From NCBI RefSeq assembly GCF_000315625.1, contig NW_005434607.1, forward strand, positions 121,903-185,902: DNA of 64,000 nt, given 5' to 3'. Positions within the stretch are counted from its first letter, which is position 1. The number at the start of each line of letters is the position of its first letter. The stretch is from Guillardia theta CCMP2712 (taxonomy: Eukaryota; Cryptophyceae; Pyrenomonadales; Geminigeraceae). Positions 14,782 to 26,948 of this stretch are shown here, one piece after another. The position numbers were made by a program, and so were the translations under genes. The notes under the pieces are model-generated. The model ran no database searches. It was not told the origin of the DNA and was given only the letters and a program-made list of their open reading frames with translations.

Positions 14782-16475
14782 CTAATCTTCCGCTTGATTG
14801 CCTTCCACGACAGCATCCTGCATTCCACTGTCAAGAAGGCAAAACCAAGAGTCATCGCTCAACCTTTCCATCCCATTCAGGATACTTCGCAAAGCTGGGA
14901 GGCCAGGGTTTCAACTCTGAAGTTGCCTGAAAAGCAGCAATCACATTTCATGTCCAAGCACATTCATCAATCTCCACCTCCCGTCCGCGAAGTACATTGG
15001 AAAGGAACAAATCAATATCCGAAATCTACAGGGTAAAAGTGATTCTCATAAACTGACGGATTTTCGCAAGAATTTGACCTCGAACTTTCCTCGCATCACC
15101 GCGTACCGCCTCTTCGAAGGGCTGATTGCCACCAACGCGGGATAACCGAAGCCCAATCCCATCTTCTCTTCGAGCTCATAGCTTTCGCCGCCAGATGTCC
15201 ACATGAATCGAAAAGTTCTTCCTACCTTCTTCTTGACCTCTGACAATTTGTTCAACCTCGCATTGCGTCCGGCGCTTTGGTCGTCCAATATTTGCGGAAG
15301 GAATGTCAAGACACAAATGCCATGCCAATCTTCATTGCATTCGTCTTTGAACACTTTCAAGCTGTTGATTTCTGGTATCGGTCTCATGGTTCCAGTCGAT
15401 TCGAGATGCATTGTGACATATTGTACTATATCACTCGCAGTCCTCCCCCCGTTGTAGTCAACTGGAATCTTCTTTCCGTCATTGTCGCTCTTGAAAAGTT
15501 TGATTGTCGGATATCCCTGGACTCCATATTGTCCTGCTAGTCCGGTCTCTGCGGTTGCGTCTACAACCCCCAGCTTGAATTCTCCGGCCAATTGATTTGC
15601 TGCATCCTCCCACTCTGGTTTAAGTCGTTGGCAATGTCCGCACCACGGTGCCATAAATTGAACTAGCCAATCCTCTTTGCTATTCAACACCTTGGATTCA
15701 AAATCAGCTTGGTTCAGATGAATTACATGCGATTTCCCTCCCGAACGCTGCCTTGAGCTGCTGGATTCCTTTTCGGAATTCACTCCTCCAAGCCTCCCCA
15801 TCACTGCATCTTGGATCGCTTTCAGAGCGAATTGAGCTAATGCTTTCGCATTCCGTTGACCATTATAATCCTGAAGTAAATACTATCATATTCACGTTCA
15901 AGTCAAAGGTGAACTTACAGAAGGATTCCGTTTGTTCGTGCTGAAAAGTTTGATTGTTGGGAATCCTTTCACACCATACTGTCCAGCCAGGTCCTTATGT
16001 TCATCAGCATTCACCTGTTGCCCAACTAGTTAAAACGAACCATCGTATCAAAGAGAAGTCTGCGAACCTGCCCCACTTTGATTGAAGGCGATACCGCATC
16101 CGCAAACTTCTTCCATTCCGGAAAGAGGGCCTTCGCATCGCAAGTCAATTTCGCTATGGACGCAAGGAGCTTTTCCTCTTTTCACCTTGCAATGGCCGCA
16201 CCAGGGAGCATAGAACAGAATTACCCAGACATCCTGACTATCAATCTAAGTGGAGATAAGCAATTTCAGCCTGAATTCGATGTAGAGAGCATCAACAACA
16301 AACCACTCTTTGCTTGAACTCCTTCGCTGACAGCTCCTCGCCTCCAAGCGCACTCCCTTCACACCCATGAGGGAAAAGAGAGATCTAAAGCAGAACTCGT
16401 TAACGATGGTTGATATCTGGGTGATATTCTCACTAGGAACACAAGAAGTATCCCTGATGGCAAACTCCTCGACAT
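14782..16475 (-). CDS. Protein disulfide isomerase, P5/PDIA6 type
   Basis: ER-lumen thiol-disulfide oxidoreductase of about 426 aa in nine exons: 16434-16475, 16304-16384, 16186-16245, 16068-16130, 15919-16014, 15079-15870, 14978-15025, 14864-14926 and 14782-14817. All eight introns are GT-AG, 46-58 bp, and phase 0. The start gives a signal peptide ([18 protein letters not shown]...). Two thioredoxin domains each carry an APWCGHC active site, one split over exons 3/4 and one in the large exon. They are followed by the non-catalytic b-type domain and the short WDGKD tail element seen in PDIA6. The predicted C-terminus is ...EGNQAED, with no KDEL-type retrieval signal, either real or a misjudged last splice. 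The family call is strong; the last two small exons are less sure. Confidence 0.88.
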
Positions 16476-16685
16476 GTTGAACTGCCATGAGCGTTAAAAT
16501 CAGCCCTTCCCAACTATCCTTCTCCACAAACTCGTTCGCCTCCCTGCCTCGCTGCCTCCCTCTGCGCCTGTCTGTGTTCCTCCATGCTCATGATGGTCAC
16601 GTCACCATCGCCCCACCCCCGTCGTCGTGCCCGAGGCGAGCCTGCTAAAAATCCCTGACCGACCCTACACCATAACAGCGCCAAA
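16476..16685. promoter_or_regulatory. Divergent promoter region, PDI / LRR genes
   Basis: About 210 bp separate the start codons of two head-to-head genes, so they must share or abut their promoters. The sequence is C-rich near 16600-16650. No specific factor site is recognised. Confidence 0.45.
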
Positions 16686-19600
16686 ATGCAGGATCGGGAA
16701 CCTGACGAAAGATGCTTGCGATGTAAGGAAGAATTCTGGAGGGTCCAGATGACGATGCAAGGAGATGCTATCAAATGCGTCAGCCTTGTGTCTAGATATA
16801 GGATCTTCCTTAACCAACAGAAGCGCTGCTCTGGTGATGTTGAAGCATTGTAAAACACAAACACACAGACTCGGACCTGTAACAGTCAAACTATGATGCC
16901 TGCAGAGATTCCAATCTCTGAAAAAGTTAAGACAAGATTCAAACAAGGTTTCAGGACAGGAACAGTCCACCTAGAGAAAATGAAATTGATGTCAATTCCA
17001 GGTAAATCTCCGCTGATCAACAAACACAACGAAGAGATAATGGTGGTTGACTGCCTGTGTAGATGACCTCTTCAACAATCAATTACCCAATCTGATGATG
17101 ATCAAGGAGCTATACCTTGAAAATAATTTGCTTACTGTTTTACCTGATCTTATTGGAAACCTGTTCAATCTATACGAATTACGGTTGATGAACAACCAGC
17201 TTGTATGTGTTGATAGTTTGATCCAATAGCTGCTCACACGATTTCGTAAGGTGTCACTTCCATCGACTTTAGGACTTCTAACGAATCTTCAACTATTGTT
17301 TCTTCAACACAACAACTTGAATACTTTACCAGGTCAGCAACCTCTCCTTGTTGAGTCATCTGACCGCCGCACAGCTGAGATCGGAGCCTGTATGTCACTG
17401 CGAGTCATTCTTCTCGATTCAAATCCAGTCACTGAGATCCCGCCTCAAGTTGGTCTTCTCACCAAGCTCCGTGAATTGAATCTCGAGAATGTGACCACTC
17501 TACGAAATCCTCCGCAATCTGTGCGAAGCAGGGGGCTTCAAGCGATTCAGAAGTACCTGTCGTCTTTCTGTTCCGCTAAGGTCAGTCGCATCTCGTAAGT
17601 CCAGGAACTGATTCCTGCTCTTCAGGATACGTCAGAACTCACACTTTCAAACTATAACCTTGACCACATGTTGGTGTCAGATTTGCTTTACATTTCTATG
17701 ATGCTGTGAAATCTGCAGGCCTGTAACCAAGAACTTACAACATATTGTTTCATTAAATATGCCCGGCAACCGACTTTCATACCTCGGTAAATTTCTCCAT
17801 GCAATTGCAGTGATGTGACATGGAATTACCAGGCCCTTCCATTGTACGATTCTGCAATATCAAGAAAATCAATCTTGCAGACAATGCTATCGAATACTTT
17901 CCTTCTGAACTTCTGTGCCTTGGTACCCTCGAAGAACTAGATTTGAGCTTCAATCAGGTGAAAAACATTTGTGATAATGAAAATGCGTGTTCAAATCTTT
18001 TATTCATTAGATTCATTCGTTACCAACCAATTTTCGATTCATGACAAAATTGACTGAGTTTCTGATATCTCACAATTCCATACGCCTGTTGGACTCAGGT
18101 GCTTGATGTTGCTCTGGGAAACAAAGGATCATTGTCCAATGCTTGCAGGGCTTGGGGATCTCAATCAGCTCCGTCGTCTCGTATGTGCGGGAAATGCAAT
18201 AACACGTCTCTCTCCAAATATTAGACTTTGCAGCGCTATGAAAGAGCTCAACATAACTTCAAACCGTGTTTCATTTTTACCAAAAGAACTTTTTGAACTT
18301 TGTAACCTAGAGGTTTTGGACGTATCTCGGAACGATTTGATTGAGATTCCTTCCAATATTGGGAATTGTACCAGCCTAAGAAAATTAATCATTGAAAGGT
18401 CTATGTGGCTTGCCATGAAATCGAAGTTTCTCAATCAGTTTGACAGGAACAAGATTGAAGTTCTGCGGAAAGAAATCGGAGCTCTTGAAGGTGACAAGAG
18501 AGGACAACGAACCACTTCTTGAATTGCTATACAAAGATACGTTGGAAGTTTTCCGGTACGAAGAAAACCCTTTGCGTATCCCACCGAAAGATATCCGAAT
18601 GAAGACGTCCAAGTTTGTTATTGTAAGTAAAATAGTGGGTTTCCAATCAATTTGATCAGACTTGTAGGAATACCTAGCAAGAATCTTGAAGGCTTCTTAT
18701 ACTGATGCTTTGGACCTTAGCGAACAGGGGCTCAGGGTGCGACATTGGAATTGAATCAGGAATTTCTAATTTTGGGTATAGGTGTTCCCTATTGAAGTAT
18801 GGCAACTTGAAAAATTATCTCTTCTTTGCATGAAGAGCAATTCAATCAATACTTTACCCGCTGACATCAACAAGTTACAATCGCTGACTGAATTGGACAT
18901 GTCTGAAAATCGGGTGAATTCGTCAAGCTTGTGCCTTCCAAACAATCTTGAAGTGACATTTCTTTCATCCAGATCGTAATTTTGCCTAGAGAAATTGGTG
19001 ATTTAATGCATCTCAAAATTTTCTTGTCACATTCAAATCAAATTACAAAGCTACCAGATGGTAAGGCGGTGTACTTGTGTCGATGAACAATAATCAAATC
19101 AAATTCTAGAATTTGCAAAATGTTGCGAACTTATTCAGCTGGATTTGCACTCAAATAAATTGGTGGGCATGAAGCTGTTTTGAGTGTATTTGATTTATCG
19201 CTACAGGTGAATATTTGCTCGTGGATCAGTTGCTTTTCGGATCTGAAGATCTTGAACTTGAGCAATAATAGTCTGCAAGAACTTCCTCAGCAAATCAGTG
19301 ACCTACACCATCTCGGGATGTTGGAGCTTGCGAACAACATGATATCTGTGCTTCCATTCGCTATGTTTCGCTTGACCTCGTTGTATTCTCTCAAGTTGAC
19401 AAATAATCCTCTACAATCTCCACCACCAGAACTTATTGATGCGCCGTTTCAAACTCTCCTTGATTACCTAAGGCAAATATTTGAAGCCGAAGATACGTCG
19501 ACTTTGAACCTGTCTGGTAGGAATTGCACAAATTCTGATTCCAAATTTGATGTTGTTTCAGGCTTTCTCTTGTTGGAAATTCCAGTCAAAATATTCGATC

Positions 19601-22600
19601 TCCGATCCCTTACTTCAGTGAATTTGAGCTCGAATAGGTTGAATTTCTCAAACAGATCTGTATCTAAACAGTTTTTGACAGAATACGCCGTCTTCCTTAC
19701 CAAATTTCAAATCTCATCGATGTACAAAGTTTGAATCTAGGAGAGAATTCAATGAGAGATCTGCCTGAGCAAATATCCTATCTGACCAATCTTACGAATC
19801 TGGACATAAGTCACAATGAATTTAGCTATTGGCCAGATGCCGTAAATCTCTGTGGTTTTTTGCGAGGTGAAAACACAAGTAATTGTATGCTATGCTGACA
19901 TGAATTCTAGAAATCAAGATTAATCACAATCTGATGCAAAGAATACCGCCTTCGATCAAGTCCTTGACAAATTTGGAGTTGTTGGATGTTTCAGACAATG
20001 ATCTAGACAATTTGACTGATAGCATCGGTAATTTGCGGAAGCTGAGACGCATAACACTTGCAGGAAACAGACTGGCAGGGTTACCGCAGACTTTTGGAAA
20101 CCTCACCAATCTCAAAGTCTTGGACTTGAGATCAAATCTGTTTGCTGCATTGCCTCAGATGATAGCTTTTCTTACAAACCTCGAAGACCTCAACATCCAA
20201 GAGAATAACATGGACATAGCACGAGCTGAAATACCTGGTCTTGGACTCGTTGGAATGATTCGATACTTTCAGGTATACAATACGCTTTGTCACCCATGAT
20301 TCGATCTGACTTGTTTGAAGGCACTTTCCAGATGTGAGGTCACAGGAAACCTTAGCCTTGACGTTCTTGGAATTTACGAAATTCCAACTGAGGTTTTCAG
20401 CTTCTCTCAAATCACTCAGATTTCTTTGATCTGTAATTCCCTCACTGCCATCCCAAAGCAAATCTCAAATTTGAACCTCTTACGATCATTGACAATCAGA
20501 TCGAATAAGTTGAACAAAATTACAGAATCGGTTTCTCTGTTGACACAATTGCAGTTTCTTGATCTGAAGGGAAATGCGATCGAATTATTTCCTCCTTCTA
20601 TTCTTCCATTGGGATCTTTGACTTTCTTGGACATGTCAGAAAATCGAATTCGGGATGTTCACGAAGGTGTACACTTGCTCTCAAGTTTGCAGGATCTTCA
20701 CATGGAATATAATAACATTTCAATTATTCCACCCAACCTTGGTCGACTGTATCAATTAAAATGCCTTCATCTGCAACACAACGAAATTCAAGATATTAAA
20801 AATTCCACGGGCACACTAACAAATTTAACTGACTTGGATATGAGTCACAATAAGCTGATTAAAATTGGGCCAGATTTTCGAGGGAATAAGAATCTTACAA
20901 GATTGAACATTTCAAACAATAGAATATTGCGGTTGCCTGCCGAAATAGGAATGCTAGAGCGGTTGAGGACTTTCCTGTTCATGCCAAATCCTTTTCAATT
21001 GCCTCATTCTCAATTGGTCACGTCGGGAAGCGAAATACTCCAAGAGTATTTGCATGTCTTGTCTTTGGCAGGACAAACAAACGAAGTTTCCATGGACGGT
21101 CTCGAGTTGCAAGAATATCCACTTGAAACTTTGGAGTACAGAAACTTGACAAGTTTGTCCTTGTCCAATAACAGGATTCAATCTTTGCCTTCTAATATAA
21201 GTAAGCTAAGCAACTTGACCAAACTTTGCATCACAGCAAATCACGTAGAGAAACTGCCCGATGCGATCGCGCACCTTACCTCGTTGTCACATCTGGAGGC
21301 TGACAATAACAAAGTTGTGACGTTCCCGAAAAAGCTTGGAAATCTAGCAGGAATGAAGGTTCTTTCCTTGAACCATAATTTTCTAGATTCGTTACCCGCG
21401 GATATTTATCACTTGACTAAATTGCAGATTCTCGGTCTTTCTGGGAATCCTTTGAGGGATCCGTATAGGATTTTGGTTGAAAGAGGGATCTATTCAGTTC
21501 TTGAATTCTTTCGCAAGCTGGCAGAAGCAAATTCTTCAGGACAATTGATCTTGAACAATGCATTCGTTGATGTCATCCCTGTGGAGATACTGCCCAGAGA
21601 TGTTACTTGCTTGGAGCTGAGAGGAAACAACTTTTCCAAATTGCCTGCATTTGCAGGGGAACTTGAAAGTCTGACGGAAATCGACCTTAGTGAAAATCGA
21701 CTGCATTCATGGTCAGCTGAATTTCCCAGTAATTCGCATCTTGAAAAACTCAATCTGCGAGGGAATCGCTTAAGAAATCCATTCGATGACCTTTTCATGG
21801 CCAAACGCTTGCGAATTTTGAATATTTCAAATAATGAAATCACCTCCATTCCCCGAAACATATTCACTGACTTGATCAACCTAAAGTCTCTGAACATGAA
21901 TTGGAATCTGTTGAGATTTGTTCCATCAATCAAAAACTTGACGGCAATCAATTGTCTTTCAGCAGTGGGCAATCGAATCGCATCTTTGGACTCTATGGAA
22001 GCCCAATTGGCTCCCCAATTGAAGGAATTGTGGGTTTCCGACAATGAGATTCTTGTTTATCCCACGTGGATTTTTGATAGAGGAATAATTGAGTATGTAG
22101 ATGTCGATTTGAGAACACTACCCTTTGTCGAAGCAACTGCTGATGATGTGGACAAGAAGATAAAGGACATTTTGCGCACTTGGTTTCCTGGTCTACGCTT
22201 AGACATGTGCAATTTTATGTTGGACACTGTGCCAAAGGAAGTTTTCCAGAAGTTGAATTTGGAGAATCTTTACCTTTCCGGAAATATCCTGAACAACATC
22301 GACAAGAATATAGGAATGTTGGTCCATTTGAAACAGATATTTTTAGTTCATAACAGGCTGAAGGATCTTCCAGCTTCGTTTGGAACCCTCGTTGATTTGC
22401 AGCTTCTCATGTTGGACCATAACAGATTCTCAATTATCCCACAATGCATTTTCAAACTCAAGAACTTGCTCAAGTTGACAATTTCCTTCAATGATCTGAA
22501 GGGTGAACTCAGTCCAGAGGTCGGATCTCTTCAGCTGCTGGAGATTTTGTGGTTGAATAACAATTCTCTTGATGTTCTGCCAGATGACATCGGCAAATGC

Positions 22601-25600
22601 CATAATCTAAAGGAGATGTGTCTAAAGCATAACAGATTGTATCATCTTCCAGAAACCATGATGTTTCTTAGTGGCCTGAGGTTGCTTGACGTATCTTACA
22701 ACGCTCTCTCTACTTTATGTCTACCACAACAACTCGGAGCCTTGACTGCTGTGCAGGAACTCATGCTTGAAGGAAACATGATAGATGCCACCGAGATTGA
22801 GTTGAAAGAAATAGGTAACTCTTCTTTTCTGCAAATATCTCGACGAATGTTGGAAAGTTATGAAAGTGGAACTCTGGATATGAATCTGATGAATATAAGC
22901 TCAATACCAACTCCAATTTTTCAAATGTCGCACCTTGTCAGCTTATTTCTAGCAGATAATCAGTTGAACGAGATCCCAGAAAGTATTTCACTTCTTACCA
23001 ATCTAGTAACGCTTGACATATCTCGAAATTTTCTTCACTCCCTCCCCAGTGAGATGATCCACCTTTCGCTTGAGGTTTTCTGCATTCATGCAAATGAATT
23101 CGCTGCGTTACCCCTTATAATTTACAAATTTGGAACTCAATCTAGGATACAAAACGAATTGATGGATGTTGAAGAGAATTTGATCGAGGATTGTTCGTTG
23201 CTTTCTCTTGATGCCAGTCACAATAGAGTGATAAATTTGTCTTCGCACTGTCAAAACATGAAGCAGTTGACAAACCTGAATCTGAGCGTGAACAAGATCA
23301 CTAGGATTCCTCTATCGATACAGAACCTGACTAATCTTCAATCTTTGGATTTGTCAAAGAATGATTTGACGCTGATTCCTGCTGAAATCTCGAGATGTAC
23401 GGCACTCACAAGTATAGAGTTTGAGCAAAATCAAATACGATTCTTGCCGAAGGCTATTGGAGCTCTGAAGAATTTGAGAACATTGAATCTCAAGAAGAAC
23501 TCTCTCACTTCCTTGCCATTATCTTTGTCCGACATACCGAATCTGTCTAATCTAGAGTTTCTGGAAAATGATATTGTTCTACCTTCCAGGGAGATTCAAC
23601 TGTTGGGCACATCATTTATGCTTAGATATATGGCTTCGGTGAAGCTTGCCAAATCTACAAATAGCCTTACTCTTGCTGGGTTTTGTTTGAGTTCCATTCC
23701 AAGAGAGATTTTTCAGTTCAAGGGATGCGCTCAAGTGACGTCATTGAATCTCCAAGACAACAAACTATCGGAGCTCGAACTCAATGTAGCACAAATGTTT
23801 GAACGACTTGAAAAGTTGAATCTTGCAAACAATCATCTTTCAAACCTTCCTGCTAATTTCGATCTTCTGAAGTCATTGCAGCACCTTGTGCTAGATCAGA
23901 ATCAATTTATGGAATGGCCAACAATATTGTGGAAGATGACCAGCTTAAGACGTTGCTCAGTTTGTGAAAACAAGCTTTCGAGGATTCCTGGTCAGATTCT
24001 CCTTTTGTCAAACTTGACTGATTTGAAATTTGACGAAAATGAAATCATTTTCCCACCAACTGAGATACGAATGCAAGGTTTTACTGTCATCTGCAAATAC
24101 CTCCGATGTCTTCAATATTTCTCTCATGACACAGGATGTGAGATGAAAAGTCTGGGTTTGTCCACCTTTCCTTTGCTATGGGATTATCCAGAGACATCTT
24201 GGTTTGGATCTGTTCCAATTCTGAACTTAAAAGATAATCAAATAGAAGACATTCCGTCTGGAATCGATATCATGAAAGGTTTGTGAAATCATGCTCCTTT
24301 CTGGTTTTTCCTGACGTCTCTTGAATGCAGCATTGGAAGAGCTTGATCTTGAAGACAATCGAATCAATATTCTGCCGAAGGAGCTCTTTGATCTCGAAAA
24401 ATTGAGGATATTGAGACTCTCAAACAACAGTTTGAAGGAATTTCCAGAGTTGACAAAGTTACATATATCTCTACGCTCCATTGATTTGTCAAAGAATAGA
24501 CTGACTTCCTTTCCAAAAGGTCTGAACCACTTCCCTGAATTGAGGTTGATGAACTTGGACGAAAATATGATTTCAAACCTCCCTGAAGACTTCTCCGGAT
24601 TGGATAATCTACAAACACTGTACATTTCCAAGAATAGTCTTGAGATGCTTCCAGAAACTTTCACTTCTTTAACGGGATTGACCGAACTGAGGCTAAATCA
24701 CAACAAGTTGAAGCAAATTCCGCATTGTCTGTTGCACATGACAACGGTCAGCATTCTCAAGCTTGAAGGCAACTACATAGAAAATATCACGGAAGAGATA
24801 TCATCGAAATCCACAGCTACAGTGCTGCGATACAGAGAACTCTTAGAGAAGGCCAGGATTGACCATGTGCTGAACATCAATAATCTTGCTTTGCGCAGCG
24901 TGCCTCAAGAAGTGGGAGATTTGGTCACTTTGAAAATCTTGAACATTTCTAATAATCAAATTGTTGAAATTCCAGTATTTTTCGCACAACTTTTGCATCT
25001 TGAAAGTCTTGACCTCTCGTACAATAAAGTGGAAAAGCTTCCTGATGTATGGAGTTCGTTAAAGAAGTTGAAATATCTGAGAATCAATTGCAATGCAGTC
25101 GAAGTTCTGCCCGAAAGTTGTGGATTGCTGGAATCACTCATGGGCTTTCACGCAGCCTACAACAAGTTCAAAGGAATCCCAGACAGCACTTCAAGATTAA
25201 GCTCTTTAACTGTCCTTGATTTGCAATATAATGAGATTTCAAAGTTTCATGATTCTATCTTTTCCTTGTTCAATTTAGTCAGTCTCAAGCTGAACAATAA
25301 TATGATACGATCGTTGTTAGACAGTGACGCCTGGGTGAATTTGAGCAAGATCCAGATATTGCACCTTCATTCGAATCAGTTGTACTCTCTACCTTGGGCA
25401 ATTGGGAAGCTGGTAGAGCTCTCAGATTTCACGTATTACTCCAACGAATTGCATACGCCAACACCTGAAATCCTTGCTGGGGGAGTCCAAAAGGTAAAGC
25501 TGTACATGAACAAGGTAAATAAAAGCAAAGAAGATCAAACTTTGGATATATCCAAAATGGAGCTTTCAACATATCCTCTCGAGTTGAAAACCTTTCAATC

Positions 25601-26456
25601 CATTACCTCGTTGAACATGTCTGGAAACAGGATATTTGAACTTGACGAGGTCATCTCACAGATGAACATGATGCAATTCCTGGATGTCTCTCGGAATGCT
25701 CTTCACCGCCTTCCAGAAAGCTTGGCTAGATGTTCACACTTGAATAAGATAATCGCCAGCCATAACCGCATCAAGATGATTCCCCGATCCTTTCGTCAGC
25801 TGAATCGCTTGCGAGAATTGTACATAGACAACAATTGCCTGGAAGAATTTCCTGCGTATCTAAAGTTCATGAATCAGATGATGCGCTTGGAAATTCAGAA
25901 CAACGGCTTGAAAGAATTAGGCTCAGAATCAGCGAACTACACTGACGTTGACTCGAGTGGCAAGCAAGAGGTGGCCCTTTCAACTTCTTCAAGTAATCAA
26001 CTCATCTACCTTGAGGCCAGTGACAATCAAATCACATCACTCCCAAGATGGATCCAGGACTCTAAATCTCTTGTCAGGTTAGGTTTGGACAACAACATGA
26101 TTCGATTCCTGCCATCGGGTATCACACAATTGACCAATTTGAGGAGTTTTGTGATGAGGAACAACGACTTGCAGCAGCTGCCTCTTGAAATTGAGGCCTT
26201 CTCCAGCTTGGTCGAGCTACGACTTGACAGAAACGGTCTTGCGAACCTCCCAGGCACGATGCAGTTTTTACAGCAGCTGAGGTATTTGTCCTTGGCAGAG
26301 AACAATTTGACGGGGAGGTGGAACTTCTTTCCGATCCAGTACCTGTCGAACTTGATTGAATTGAGACTGGCAGGAAACTACTTGACTGCTCCTCCTCGTG
26401 GAGTCGGCAGATTGAAAAATCTCCTCTTGTTCGATTGGAGACCGAAAGAAGAATAA
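16686..26456 (+). CDS. Giant leucine-rich-repeat protein
   Basis: About 2923 aa and almost wholly LRR of the LxxLPxxIxxLxxLxxLxLxxN type (about 23 residues, Shoc2/Roco-like). I place 22 exons: 16686-16849, 16886-17001, 17063-17202, 17251-17332, 17375-17580, 17626-17669, 17719-17786, 17833-17957, 18011-18098, 18149-18398, 18447-18490, 18537-18622, 18668-18736, 18782-18913, 18973-19060, 19110-19162, 19207-19516, 19562-19637, 19682-19866, 19911-20272, 20321-24278 and 24331-26456. Phases all match and LRR spacing is preserved across joins. The first intron (36 bp) is the weakest; an alternative acceptor exists at 16905. No transmembrane segment, kinase or GTPase domain is seen, so it is probably an intracellular scaffold. 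A linker module (NPxxxPxxEI...YL...IPxEI) recurs about 12 times. Twenty introns lie in the first 2.7 kb of coding sequence and one in the last 6.1 kb. No specific function can be named. Confidence 0.88.
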
Positions 26457-26948
26457 AGGTTAATCCTTGTAAGTTTCAACGATGTGATCAGCCATTCGCC
26501 TCCTCACTCCTGCAAGGTGTAGATGGGGGCTACTGTCCTCATGTGAAAATCAATGCAAGTCTTGAAACAAGTCATCTACTTGCGTGAATGGCTTCGAAAA
26601 TCGGACTCATTCACTCCACCTCTCCTCTGGAGCAAGACTGCAGCAAGACTCGTAGGTAAAGAGGCATGAGGGAATCATGCTTAGCTGCAGTGCTCGAACA
26701 AGGGTGGAAGGGTCTGCTAGATCAGAGCAGCAGCAAGTCGTTTCAGTGGACTCGTAGATGCTGCGAGACTGTAATCCCTTGTGCCGATCTAACACCAAGA
26801 CTCCTAACGCCTCCGCAAGTGCCCCGTTAGGCACCCTACGGTAGAGCAGCTGTTCCTCGAGTCTCGCACTAGTAGTTTTACCCTATCGTCGACCCCTGCT
26901 TGATAAGTAAAAAATCAGAGCACTTGCCAAGGGAAGTGGAATGGCCAG
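26457..26948. other. Intergenic, LRR 3' end to TPR start
   Basis: About 490 bp between two tandem genes. I see no convincing ORF, repeat or RNA gene; it should hold the LRR 3' UTR and the TPR promoter. Confidence 0.5.

Noticed and set aside
15046-15804. A separate 252-aa single-thioredoxin gene on the minus strand
   Set aside because: It is the large exon of the nine-exon PDI gene; splicing adds a signal peptide and first CGHC domain upstream and a tail downstream.
17047-20299. Apparent string of frameshifted, stop-broken LRR fragments (a pseudogene look)
   Set aside because: Every break coincides with a 41-61 bp GT-AG intron whose removal restores frame and LRR spacing, so the gene appears intact.
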